Assembly (NCBI RefSeq): GCF_001039355.2
Contig: NW_019775623.1
Span: 220,045-284,044 of the forward strand
Direction: 5' to 3'
DNA length: 64,000 bases
Source: Lingula anatina
Lineage: Eukaryota; Brachiopoda; Lingulata; Lingulida; Lingulidae
A model generated the notes under the pieces. The model saw only the letters and a list, made by a program, of their open reading frames with translations. It made no database searches and was not told where the DNA came from. Position 1 is the stretch's first letter; the number at the start of each line of letters is the position of its first letter. Of this stretch, positions 60,901-64,000 are shown piece after piece. The position numbers and the translations under genes are program-made.

Positions 60901-63900
60901 GGTTACTGTAGTTAGTAATCAGAATTGTATTCTTAACAGTCTTATTTCCACAGCGCAGATTGAACCCAGATATAAAAGAGGTGATCTTTGAATTCATCCT
61001 TTTATTGTATTCTTGCAGACCTGGTGATCAGTGGCAGGGGCCTATGGGTGGCCCCAGGGAGGGGATGTTTCCACCTCCATACCCAGGCCGCTCCCAGGGA
61101 CCCCATATGATGCCCAGAACCCCCTCACCTTTTGGTAGCTCACCAGCAGAGGGAGGCATGGGACCCCGCCCACCTCCTCCTCAAGGTATGTGTACAGTTT
61201 TATACATACACTTATTCATAACTAAGTCTGAATAAATTCCATAGTTCATATTTCTATATTTTGTCAGAAATGCAAGGAAAAGGGGGGGGGGGGATTTAAA
61301 AGTTTTGAACTATGAGTTGGTTTCTGGTCAAAATGTGTTCTAGTAAGTAATGAAAATGGTTGATCTTGATTTTGATTAATATTGGCATGATGGGTACAAA
61401 TTTGTGAGTATAATATTCCTTCATTATTAGAAATATCTGGACAAAAAGTTAGTAAAGATTTTTATGTGAAGATGTTTCTTGCATGGAACTTTTGTTCTAA
61501 TAAAGCTGATGTATCTATATTTATAAAAGAAAAGATTCACTATTTTCCTGAAACTTCTATAAGTCCTCTCAAAAGATGTGGCCCAGCAAAGAATGAAAAA
61601 ATGATTTGAGAAGCAAATGTTCATTTAGGTCATATTCAATTTTTTTCCAGGCACAGATCCTCTCAGTGAGGCGGAGAGAAGAGAACAATACAAGTACGAG
61701 GAGTGGTTGATGCAGCATGCTCATCTGCTCAGTATGCAAGTCAAGTATCTGGAACAGCAGATAGCTAAACAGAGGAAGACAAAGAAATCTATACAAAACA
61801 AGCAGAAACAGGTATGCAAATAGTGCCTGATAGATGCCATGTTTGATTTGGCTGCCATTTTGGAAAGTTTATTTGATAGCAGGATGTTGAAACAGAAATG
61901 TCTTATTTGTGCATTGATCCCTGAAAATTTTTGGTAAAAAATGGTTGTAGTTTATTTAAGTTAGTGAAAATCATTATGAGACTTAGCGTGAAAGTATTTC
62001 CATATGGAAATCTATAATCATAAGTACACCAGGTCCCATTTTCACAAAAAAAAACTGAAATCAGGTTCCCTGGCTAAGAACTTAATTACCAAGGTTACAT
62101 GGTCACACAGGTAAGTCTTATCCTATCAGGAGCAGTGTAACAGCACTCTCATGGAAATCTTAGTCAACTAATTCAGGTAACTGACTTTTTTTTTGTGTGT
62201 GTGAATCTGGGGCAAGTATAACCTTGTTTAAGGTCATTAACCTGAATGGTTTCTCAAGATTTCTAGTACGTCACTAGTAAAATGACTAAAATTGTCCAAT
62301 AAAAATAATCTTTGAATTACTGCAATGTTACACAGAGGGGAACTGATTCAGTATAGCAGACAGGCATTTATCCTAACAGATAATTTTAAATCTTGGGTTT
62401 TCACCACTTTTCGGTGTGGCCTGACTCTGCCTCTGGTAATGGTGGTAGGTGTGAATAATTTAGCCTGAAAAGAAGTAATGCCATATTCTGCTTGTGCATA
62501 ATTCATTTTGTCAGCTGAATGCAGGCAGCTGGATTTGATAATTGTTTTGCAAAAACTCTATAGGAAAAATCGAATTAAATGTATAATGTTAGATATACTT
62601 GACTTTAAACGAGCAGAAAAGGAATGAATGAGTCCATTTGACTTGAACAATCTGTGAAGAAGTATTAAAAGTTATTTTGTCAGAATAATATCAGTTAAAT
62701 ATTTGGAGGTCAAAAAGTATTTGTATATGATGTCAGAGAAATTTGATTTTTTTAGTGATTTGTCTAGACAAGCAGTCTCAGTTGTTTATTTTTTTTTCCC
62801 AATAATACTGTTGGGCATGTTAAACTTTATTTTATTAGAATCAAGTGTTATTTCTTATCACACTTTTAGGTCGTGTCTTAATGAAATATTCCACAGCAAA
62901 GCTAAGGCTGTGATCTGTAAAACGTAACATTTAACCAATATGCACTAAGTACCCAGAGATAGCTGTGACTAAATTGCAGACATACCAGCATATGAACAAG
63001 TAACCTTGATGCTACAACATTAATCTGTCATCTGACAGTAGTAGGGAGTCCTTTTTGTGTCACAGCTGGTTTGCTTCTTTTACTTATTTATAATCGCTGC
63101 CTGTAAAAATTTGATAGAGATTTTACTGAGTGGGTAAGTTTACACAAGGATGTGTTTATTACTGGTGTGAATATTTGTTTGTGCATATCTGTGTATATGT
63201 GTATGTACATGCATATGTGTGCATATTTGTACTTGTATGGTTGTGGATGTGCATAATCAGTCCAACCCTGGATATTATACCAAGAATCTTTCTGAAATCT
63301 GTTCTTTTAATTCTAGGCCCGTAAAGCTGGGGCAGAGCTGAAGCCAGAAGAACAGCAGGACCTGGACAAGGCCAACCAGGAGATCACCCTTGTCCAGAAA
63401 CAGCTTGACCAGGTCAGAAAACAGCAGAGACAACACCAGACACTCATACAGGAGTACAGGCAGAAGCAGCAGGTGAGCGCAAGGGTGTATGTGCAAAGTG
63501 TGGATTAATATTGCAGTTATGACTTGCACTTTTGAGCAGGCAAATGTACTGGATGAGGTTTCTGTTTCATGTGAAACATTTCAGTATAATTTTTCTTAAG
63601 ATAGAAATTATCAGAGTATTGCCATTACATAACAAGTATTGAATTCTGTTACATGTACAAATTAAAGGATTTTGTTATTACAGAAATTATTTCTGTCACT
63701 GAATGATAATTCGCATTTGTTTCTAGGAACGGTATGGTGTGAACTGGCCAGCACCCACCCCTCCCACTAAGCCAGGTCAGAATCCCATGGGGGCACAGCA
63801 ACCTCCCATGATGCAACAGCCCAATCCCATGATGCAGCTGGGCCCAGGTCACATGATGCAGGGTCAAGGTCACCCTAGACCCATGGTTCCCGGGTCACCC

Positions 63901-64000
63901 CAGATGCAGCAACCACCTACCACCATGATGCCGCAGCCGCCATCTTCCATGATGCCACAGTCCACCACTGGCATGATGCCACAATCAGGAGCTGGCATGA
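30095..64000 (+). CDS. KMT2C/KMT2D ortholog: KMT2C/KMT2D-type (MLL3/MLL4) histone H3K4 methyltransferase, N-terminal part, gene span
   Basis: Forty-one coding exons join in one unbroken frame (13,216 nt, about 4,405 codons) and the last runs off the right edge. Domain order: PHD cluster 1 with an extended PHD (residues about 155-555), PHD cluster 2 (about 771-955), a conserved segment VDGICLSESGMEQIKALT (about 980), NFPAYIQ-EAFFGK (about 1165-1178), an HMG box (about 1495-1560), then Pro/Gln/Met-rich sequence, a 46-copy 22-residue repeat (about 2584-3595) and a coiled coil (about 4215-4315). This order is that of KMT2C/D, nuclear enzymes of the COMPASS-like complex that monomethylate H3K4 at enhancers; the FYRN, FYRC and SET domains should follow outside the window. 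One unsplit gene is seen, unlike the Drosophila Lpt/trr pair. Identification is by recalled family motifs and is firm; the distinction between C and D predates vertebrates and does not apply here. Confidence 0.95.
30622..30790 (+). CDS. KMT2C/KMT2D ortholog: KMT2 exon 2: basic N-terminus
   Basis: Acceptor CTACAG, donor GTGAGT, 169 nt, phase 1 to 2. Residues 3-59: SRNRQRLRKQDPERSTPTPE and onward to SPTPGKKKR, basic and disordered. Confidence 0.88.
31011..31298 (+). CDS. KMT2C/KMT2D ortholog: KMT2 exon 3: acidic/Ser-rich linker
   Basis: Acceptor AAAAAAG, donor GTAAGT, 288 nt, phase 2 to 2. Residues 59-155 begin RIRPPKIKVKIPEPPPPSAQ and become Glu/Ser-rich (KEEVVELGEDEGS). The acceptor lacks a good pyrimidine tract, but the frame and protein character are continuous. 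Confidence 0.85.
31761..31970 (+). CDS. KMT2C/KMT2D ortholog: KMT2 exon 4: first half of N-terminal extended PHD
   Basis: Acceptor AAATCTAG, donor GTGGGT, 210 nt, phase 2 to 2. Residues 155-225 begin ICSLCACGKKSLLGQGDLTR, the C-x2-C pre-PHD knuckle that opens the KMT2C/D extended PHD, followed by FNPFKK and a basic stretch HLTWRRARGPLKPGR. Confidence 0.92.
32322..32461 (+). CDS. KMT2C/KMT2D ortholog: KMT2 exon 5: insert within extended PHD
   Basis: Acceptor TTTTCAG, donor GTAATA, 140 nt, phase 2 to 1. Residues 225-272: ERSKSPRRPNPHSITDADGR onward to DIHRLFEPSG, including an RS/RRP-type basic segment. Confidence 0.88.
32637..32746 (+). CDS. KMT2C/KMT2D ortholog: KMT2 exon 6: extended PHD, HHCCAAWS motif
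   Basis: Acceptor TATCAG, donor GTAATA, 110 nt, phase 1 to 0. Residues 272-308 contain HTSAHHCCAAWSDGV and VDKAVFAGTSQ, near-diagnostic for KMT2C/D; His and Cys complete the zinc knuckle begun in exon 4. Confidence 0.95.
33065..33405 (+). CDS. KMT2C/KMT2D ortholog: KMT2 exon 7: PHD fingers
   Basis: Acceptor ATCCCAG, donor GTAGAA, 341 nt, phase 0 to 2. Residues 309-422: KCAYCRKFGATINCRYQKCN, then YHYPCASGGGCFQ and LCPDH finish the extended PHD; LCVVCDQAGDVLEQLFCTSC and QHYHGTCLDPP form the next C4HC3 finger; CPECKICQTCR starts another. Confidence 0.96.
33831..33945 (+). CDS. KMT2C/KMT2D ortholog: KMT2 exon 8: PHD finger
   Basis: Acceptor TTGCCTAG, donor GTAAGA, 115 nt, phase 2 to 0. Residues 422-460: NKMLVCDTCDKGYHTFCLRP then IPKNGWKCK, a canonical PHD with aromatic GYH and the Trp two residues before the final Cys pair. 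Confidence 0.96.
34361..34551 (+). CDS. KMT2C/KMT2D ortholog: KMT2 exon 9: third PHD of cluster 1
   Basis: Acceptor TCTCCAG, donor GTAAGT, 191 nt, phase 0 to 2. Residues 461-524: NCRVCGDCGSRTPGS, WHLNYSVCDSCYQQ, LSCPVCGKAYRQF, AQCMTCKK. All zinc-ligand Cys pairs are present. Confidence 0.95.
34552..37108. other. Intron 9 with assembly gap and false duplication
   Basis: Contains a 776-base gap (35806-36581). Sequence 35234-35805 recurs as 36582-37153 with essentially one base difference (CTAGAAAATAGC versus CTAGAAAGTAGC), so true intron length is uncertain. The left part has loose repeats of 'TACAGGTAGAAGAATATA' type near 34590-34830. Confidence 0.85.
35761..35805 (+). pseudogene. Truncated duplicate of KMT2 exon 10 beside a gap
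   Basis: First 45 bases of exon 10 with its acceptor (TTTCAG), cut off by the N run. Identical to 37109-37153. Probably an assembly duplicate (two haplotypes or a mis-joined contig) rather than a real second exon. Confidence 0.8.
37109..37220 (+). CDS. KMT2C/KMT2D ortholog: KMT2 exon 10: end of PHD cluster 1
   Basis: Acceptor GTTTCAG, donor GTAAAT, 112 nt, phase 2 to 0. Residues 524-561: YVHNDCDSAVDFGAFTPQQQ then AEYVCSVCKDRPPDDVP, with the final H..C and C..C ligands. Confidence 0.95.
37774..37858 (+). CDS. KMT2C/KMT2D ortholog: KMT2 exon 11: linker
   Basis: Acceptor TTTTCCAG, donor GTAAGT, 85 nt, phase 0 to 1. Residues 562-590: METNLTESLNSMIEETDLVD then MQDFSIFQ; acidic, disordered. Confidence 0.88.
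38040..38164 (+). CDS. KMT2C/KMT2D ortholog: KMT2 exon 12: acidic linker
   Basis: Acceptor ATTCCAG, donor GTAATT, 125 nt, phase 1 to 0. Residues 590-631: TEGSVNEESLQEADLQSSQE then SLLLDDNSMSSMDIDLNVLEK. Confidence 0.9.
38493..38666 (+). CDS. KMT2C/KMT2D ortholog: KMT2 exon 13: basic linker
   Basis: Acceptor CTTGTAG, donor GTATAA (weak), 174 nt, phase 0 to 0. Residues 632-689: GAAQLAQLTNQQSPHLSAML followed by Lys-rich GKGKPSSVGKKKVPS. Confidence 0.85.
39069..39212 (+). CDS. KMT2C/KMT2D ortholog: KMT2 exon 14: Lys/Gly-rich linker
   Basis: Acceptor GTTTCAG, donor GTATGG, 144 nt, phase 0 to 0. Residues 690-737: STGKKAQKRPTGTGEKKRPA, then GGGGGGASSGASGGQ. Confidence 0.88.
39213..41733. other. 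Intron 14 with tandem-repeat element
   Basis: 2.5 kb intron largely filled by a candidate repeat element (39321-41456); see that entry. No exon recognised. Confidence 0.7.
39321..41456. mobile_element. Candidate non-autonomous element with internal tandem repeats
   Basis: Begins with a 28-base palindrome (39321-39348: 13-base arms ATGTACAGACACA and TGTGTCTGTACAT around GA). Ends with TGTCTGTACAT at 41446-41456, so the outer ends are inverted copies of ATGTACAGACA. Inside are about 2.6 copies of a 159-base repeat (39455-39860; CATGATCGGGCC box at 39491, 39650, 39809) and about 3.5 copies of a diverged repeat of about 336 bases (TGGCAT box at 40255, 40591, 40925, 41263). No coding frame. The element reading is inference; the repeats are seen directly. 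Confidence 0.5.
41734..41829 (+). CDS. KMT2C/KMT2D ortholog: KMT2 exon 15: acidic linker before PHD cluster 2
   Basis: Acceptor CTTCCAG, donor GTATGT, 96 nt, phase 0 to 0. Residues 738-769: VSASSNTDSGKEDDHHSTVV then VCSKDDDYVLKQ. Confidence 0.9.
42059..42163 (+). CDS. KMT2C/KMT2D ortholog: KMT2 exon 16: PHD cluster 2, first finger
   Basis: Acceptor ATTCAG, donor GTGAGT, 105 nt, phase 0 to 0. Residues 770-804: DMCYSCGSYGKGDEGKLIVC then TQCGQCYHSYCVQIR, a PHD close to the KMT2C/D consensus (FGQGAEGRLLAC..C.QCYH.YCV). Confidence 0.96.
42429..42610 (+). CDS. KMT2C/KMT2D ortholog: KMT2 exon 17: PHD cluster 2, middle finger
   Basis: Acceptor TAATCCAG, donor GTGAGT, 182 nt, phase 0 to 2. Residues 805-865: LKKGWRCLDCTVCEGCGKPH, then LLLCDDCDISYHIYCLDPPL and VPKGNWKCKW. 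Confidence 0.97.
42821..42910 (+). repeat. (GT)45 microsatellite
   Basis: Ninety uninterrupted bases of GT followed by a short TC run (42912-42932), ending 49 bases before the exon 18 acceptor. Confidence 0.97.
42960..43124 (+). CDS. KMT2C/KMT2D ortholog: KMT2 exon 18: PHD cluster 2, last finger
   Basis: Acceptor ATTCCAG, donor GTAGTG, 165 nt, phase 2 to 2. Residues 865-920: WCVICYTCGSTTPGYGGQWQ, CGPCHSLTACPVCKKHYKEE, IQCCHCDR. Confidence 0.95.
43313..43428 (+). CDS. KMT2C/KMT2D ortholog: KMT2 exon 19: end of PHD cluster 2
   Basis: Acceptor CCACCAG, donor GTAAGT, 116 nt, phase 2 to 1. Residues 920-959: WLHSICDGMKNEDDTERAAD then AGYHCLMCRPKTGAPPPP; supplies the last H..C and C..C ligands. 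Confidence 0.95.
43783..44064 (+). CDS. KMT2C/KMT2D ortholog: KMT2 exon 20: conserved post-PHD segment
   Basis: Acceptor ATTCTCAG, donor GTAACA, 282 nt, phase 1 to 1. Residues 959-1053 contain FVVDGICLSESGMEQIKALT and PPPAKKRQRRPSKLPG, matching the KMT2C/D 'DG..L...G...IK.L..PP.K.RR' segment. Confidence 0.93.
44421..44681 (+). CDS. KMT2C/KMT2D ortholog: KMT2 exon 21
   Basis: Acceptor TTTTCAG, donor GTAGAG, 261 nt, phase 1 to 1. Residues 1053-1140: YDHIMDEETKSIAEETAEIA, then KKKRQRKPFKPGVGGFIAKP. An alternative donor (GTGGAG) 6 bases upstream keeps the same phase, so the exact end is uncertain by two codons. Confidence 0.88.
44878..44975 (+). CDS. KMT2C/KMT2D ortholog: KMT2 exon 22 with GC donor
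   Basis: Acceptor TATTTCAG, 98 nt, phase 1 to 0. Residues 1140-1172: GEGLDDKTKKAKRQRRIKKK then SNLEENFPAYIQ. The donor is CAG|GCAAGT, a GC-AG intron. A nearby GT (4 bases on) would break the frame of the conserved EAFFGK that follows. Confidence 0.9.
45117..45354 (+). CDS. KMT2C/KMT2D ortholog: KMT2 exon 23: AFFGK segment and Gln tract
   Basis: Acceptor TTAATCAG, donor GTGAGA, 238 nt, phase 0 to 1. Residues 1173-1252 start EAFFGKILLDKSKTPDEG, conserved in KMT2C/D after 'FP.Y.Q', then a disordered Ser/Gln-rich tail. Confidence 0.93.
45655..45822 (+). CDS. KMT2C/KMT2D ortholog: KMT2 exon 24: Asp/Glu-rich segment
   Basis: Acceptor CTCACAG, donor GTAAGT, 168 nt, phase 1 to 1. Residues 1252-1308: DDLKDILGGVDLSHDVHDDE, LMDILDSEDISKDEE, MDKMDVDKVLS; strongly acidic with amphipathic leucines. 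Confidence 0.9.
46091..46336 (+). CDS. KMT2C/KMT2D ortholog: KMT2 exon 25
   Basis: Acceptor CTTTCAG, donor GTAGGT, 246 nt, phase 1 to 1. Residues 1308-1390: LAQIDSKTVEDLFKGVLEHN, then Gln/Gly/Pro-rich repeats of QGQ. Confidence 0.9.
46764..46944 (+). CDS. KMT2C/KMT2D ortholog: KMT2 exon 26: Met/Pro/Gly-rich
   Basis: Acceptor CTGCAG, donor GTCAGT (weak), 181 nt, phase 1 to 2. Residues 1390-1450: QSMMPMPPQSGHDQQLRLPG and onward to SPYGAEMGR. Confidence 0.87.
47142..47424 (+). CDS. KMT2C/KMT2D ortholog: KMT2 exon 27: HMG box
   Basis: Acceptor CCTTCAG, donor GTAAGT, 283 nt, phase 2 to 0. Residues 1450-1544. NKRNLAKWEHDEPMGDKATI leads to VLYCNIMHPELKTQYPEWSE, RIKQITKLWRKVPTEEKQPY: the Pro/Tyr..Leu helix 1, Trp-containing helix 2 and K.PYL of the HMG box present in KMT2C/D. 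Confidence 0.96.
47640..47690 (+). CDS. KMT2C/KMT2D ortholog: KMT2 exon 28: end of HMG box
   Basis: Acceptor CCAACAG, donor GTAAAA, 51 nt, phase 0 to 0. Residues 1545-1561: QKARENRASSRLSKAQK, the basic third helix. Confidence 0.9.
48073..48379 (+). CDS. KMT2C/KMT2D ortholog: KMT2 exon 29: Pro-rich then charged helix
   Basis: Acceptor CTACTTCAG, donor GTATGT, 307 nt, phase 0 to 1. Residues 1562-1664: MPPPGMPPPPPGMPPTGM, then a long Glu/Gln/Arg helix SQEQLEREQKFQEQERQWKL, typical of the region after the HMG box. Confidence 0.92.
48732..49648 (+). CDS. KMT2C/KMT2D ortholog: KMT2 exon 30: long Pro/Gln/Gly-rich exon
   Basis: Acceptor ATTTTAG, donor GTAAGT, 917 nt, phase 1 to 0. Residues 1664-1969, built of recurring 'DPYAQPPGTPRPG'-like units (WDPYAMPPGTPRPG, PDPYSQPPGTPQPG, DPYARQPMTPRPQ). 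KMT2C/D share such DPY..PP.TP.P motifs in this position. Confidence 0.94.
49649..51515. other. Intron 30
   Basis: 1.9 kb, AT-rich. Holds a small inverted-repeat element at 51187-51353; no other feature recognised. Confidence 0.6.
51187..51353. mobile_element. Small inverted-repeat element (about 167 bases)
   Basis: Arms of about 36 bases (51187-51222 and 51318-51353) are near-perfect inverted copies, sharing GACTAACAGA and CGGATCAAATAT. The interior contains a secondary pairing (GCTTGTTGC / GCAACAAGC). MITE-like size; no clear target duplication found. Confidence 0.6.
51516..51623 (+). CDS. KMT2C/KMT2D ortholog: KMT2 exon 31: possible cassette exon
   Basis: Acceptor CCTTCTAG after a good pyrimidine tract, donor GTAAGT, 108 nt, phase 0 to 0. 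Codes for LHQMFSSQRLYYLSQRHQQP then QGRNATDSTVYKTGAG. Because its neighbours are also phase 0, it can be included or skipped without changing frame. I do not recognise the segment. Confidence 0.6.
51624..52793. other. Intron 31
   Basis: 1.2 kb, AT-rich, with a TTA trinucleotide run (about 52743-52780) just before the exon 32 acceptor. Nothing else recognised. Confidence 0.6.
52794..52977 (+). CDS. KMT2C/KMT2D ortholog: KMT2 exon 32: HRQHLRELL motif
   Basis: Acceptor ATAATAG, donor GTAGTC, 184 nt, phase 0 to 1. Residues 2006-2067: PGDGDPKSDAHRQHLRELLA, then a Lys/Gln helix and NVPLHHWPSEEELGPQ. HRQ.LR.LL is conserved in KMT2C/D; LRELL is an LXXLL nuclear-receptor box. Confidence 0.93.
53158..53586 (+). 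CDS. KMT2C/KMT2D ortholog: KMT2 exon 33: 7-residue tandem repeat
   Basis: Acceptor CTTCCAG, donor GTGAGT, 429 nt, phase 1 to 1. Residues 2067-2210. Fourteen copies of a 21-base unit coding for PGPQGQM (variants SVSQGQM, PVSQGQM, QRPQGQM, PIPQGQM) are followed by PPPGYPGAQFGPRGPQGEGG. Confidence 0.93.
53162..53455 (+). repeat. 21-base coding tandem repeat, 14 copies
   Basis: Unit like CCTGGTCCTCAAGGACAGATG; the central units differ by single bases, the outer ones more. Gly falls at alternating 3- and 4-residue spacing, so it is not a collagen triple-helix repeat. Confidence 0.93.
53997..54217 (+). CDS. KMT2C/KMT2D ortholog: KMT2 exon 34: Pro/Gly/Met-rich
   Basis: Acceptor GTTCCAG, donor GTAAGT, 221 nt, phase 1 to 0. 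Residues 2210-2283: DMEGFGPRGPQGEVMRGPGP and onward to GQPPWEFHPQH. Confidence 0.91.
54465..54993 (+). CDS. KMT2C/KMT2D ortholog: KMT2 exon 35: polyglutamine and LDELL
   Basis: Acceptor TTATCTAG, donor GTAAGT, 529 nt, phase 0 to 1. Residues 2284-2460: HRTPYLKMFQERLRQTQLQA, a polyGln tract encoded by mixed CAA/CAG (about 54547-54622), DPYDHLVRQKMQGTPP, QGQ repeats, then KKDGLDELL (LXXLL box). Confidence 0.94.
54547..54622 (+). repeat. CAA/CAG tract (polyGln)
   Basis: Mixed CAA and CAG codons, one Leu interruption (TTA). Codon mixing suggests a fairly stable tract. Confidence 0.93.
55151..60051 (+). CDS. KMT2C/KMT2D ortholog: KMT2 exon 36: giant exon with 46-copy Cys/Asp repeat
   Basis: Acceptor CTTTTTCAG, donor GTGGGT, 4,901 nt, phase 1 to 0, residues about 2460-4093. 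It opens SDNLNLSDYSDPEIQRALSE and EEKSAAEE-like acidic sequence with FQAQFLEFSKK. Next comes the 46 x 22-residue array (about 2584-3595), then Ser/Thr/Pro-rich sequence, KVEPQGP and YIKTEADLTVPQ (both sumoylation-type psi-K-x-E sites), a Met-rich 'GMMPTTPGMMPAS' stretch, and ends PVLLEEQPLLLQELLEQ, matching the KMT2C/D 'PLLLE-LLEQE' motif with an LXXLL box (LQELL). The array interrupts an otherwise ordinary KMT2C/D central region. Frame is intact throughout. Confidence 0.95.
55522..58557 (+). repeat. 66-base coding tandem array, 46 units
   Basis: TGC codons opening each unit occur at exact 66-base spacing from 55522 to 58492 (45 intervals), with no indel. Each unit encodes CPDGHNCPGDEN followed by DPTTNSGAGQ or a close variant. 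Units 2-17 look identical at base level (AATTCCGGGG); later units mostly read ACAAATTCTGGGG; units 20 and 40-46 are more diverged (NVGAGQ, TSSGAGT, NAGSGQ, NSEAGQ). Array length may be mis-sized by assembly. Confidence 0.98.
60354..60532 (+). CDS. KMT2C/KMT2D ortholog: KMT2 exon 37
   Basis: Acceptor CTTGACAG, donor GTATGA, 179 nt, phase 0 to 2. Residues 4094-4153: ERRDQQKQAEQQVLIQKRDS, DAEFEKRRAELAITESRRPP, then PGMGMEGMPR; continues the LLEQE... helix from exon 36. Confidence 0.92.
61019..61185 (+). CDS. KMT2C/KMT2D ortholog: KMT2 exon 38: Pro/Gly/Met-rich
   Basis: Acceptor CTTGCAG, donor GTATGT, 167 nt, phase 2 to 1. Residues 4153-4209: PGDQWQGPMGGPREGMFPPP and onward to GMGPRPPPPQG. Confidence 0.9.
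61651..61811 (+). CDS. KMT2C/KMT2D ortholog: KMT2 exon 39: coiled coil, first half
   Basis: Acceptor TTTTCCAG, donor GTATGC, 161 nt, phase 1 to 0. Residues 4209-4262: RREQYKYEEWLMQHAHLLSM, QVKYLEQQIAKQRKTKKSIQ; the 'YEEWL...LL.MQ..YLE.QI...RK.KK' block is highly conserved in KMT2C/D. Confidence 0.96.
61812..63316. other. Intron 39
   Basis: 1.5 kb. It holds a possible small inverted-repeat element at about 62029-62212 and a short GT/AT-rich region (63165-63250). No exon recognised. Confidence 0.55.
62029..62212. mobile_element. Possible miniature inverted-repeat element
   Basis: Left end CCAGGTCCCATTTTCAC followed by a run of A pairs imperfectly with the right end, whose reverse complement reads CCCCAGATTCACACACAC followed by a run of A; the similarity continues inward (AACTGAAATCAGGTT versus AGTCAGTTACCTGAATT). 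No target duplication established. Confidence 0.35.
63317..63472 (+). CDS. KMT2C/KMT2D ortholog: KMT2 exon 40: coiled coil, second half
   Basis: Acceptor AATTCTAG, donor GTGAGC, 156 nt, phase 0 to 0. Residues 4263-4314: ARKAGAELKPEEQQDLDKAN, VQKQLDQVRKQQRQHQTLIQ, EYRQKQQ, matching the family 'VQKQLEQIRKQQKEH..LI..YR.KQQ' helix. Confidence 0.96.
63727..64000 (+). CDS. KMT2C/KMT2D ortholog: KMT2 exon 41 (partial, runs off the window)
   Basis: Acceptor TTTCTAG, open to the right edge (at least 274 nt), phase 0. Residues 4315-4405 and on: ERYGVNWPAPTPPTKPGQNP, then MMQQPNPMMQLGPG and repeated 'MMPQ' motifs. Downstream FYR and SET domains are outside the window. Confidence 0.92.

Noticed and set aside
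1-64000. tRNA or rRNA genes
   Set aside because: No cloverleaf-type A/B box pair or rRNA-like block noticed on reading; a covariance-model scan would be needed to exclude them fully.

Overview
This is an intron-rich, AT-rich animal genome fragment. It holds the N-terminal parts of two large genes arranged head to head. Nothing in it is bacterial: coding exons are short, bounded by GT..AG sites, and separated by introns full of microsatellites and small transposon-like elements. The protein families and the single KMT2C/D-type gene fit an invertebrate, most likely a marine lophotrochozoan such as a mollusc; that placement is an inference and is weak.

Left part (1-21444, minus strand): eleven phase-consistent exons encode a signal peptide and about 290 residues of IPT/TIG-type immunoglobulin-like domains matching the start of fibrocystin-L (PKHD1L1). 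The signal-peptide exon (21372-21444) is separated from the rest by a 15.7 kb first intron. The gene runs off the left edge. Introns carry CA, TA and GT/GA microsatellites, an assembly gap (5205-5380) and two copies of a TTAA-flanked miniature element.

Middle (21445-28560): no gene recognised. It contains a direct duplication of about 949 bp (21737-22685 and 23098-24045), a spacer of short 'gggagtcacattttcat' repeats, a 264 bp hAT-like miniature element (24616-24879) and a poorly assembled poly-C/poly-A region around a 6-base gap.

Right part (about 28560-64000, plus strand): 41 coding exons in one continuous reading frame (about 4,405 codons so far) encode the N-terminal part of a KMT2C/KMT2D (MLL3/MLL4) histone H3K4 methyltransferase. 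In order: a basic/acidic N-terminus, a first PHD cluster including an extended PHD, linkers, a second PHD cluster, a conserved 'AFFGK' segment, an HMG box, and a very long Pro/Gln/Met-rich region with a coiled coil. The FYR and SET domains must lie beyond the right edge. The notable feature is one 4.9 kb exon (55151-60051) containing 46 head-to-tail copies of a 66 bp unit, coding for a 22-residue Cys/Asp/Gly-rich repeat (core CPDGHNCPGDEN), with no indel across about 3 kb. I know of no such repeat in this family. A second, 14-copy 7-residue repeat lies in exon 33. One KMT2 intron uses a GC donor, and one exon is partly duplicated beside an assembly gap (probable assembly artefact).

The two genes are not functionally linked as far as the sequence shows: one makes a secreted or membrane ectodomain protein, the other a nuclear chromatin regulator.
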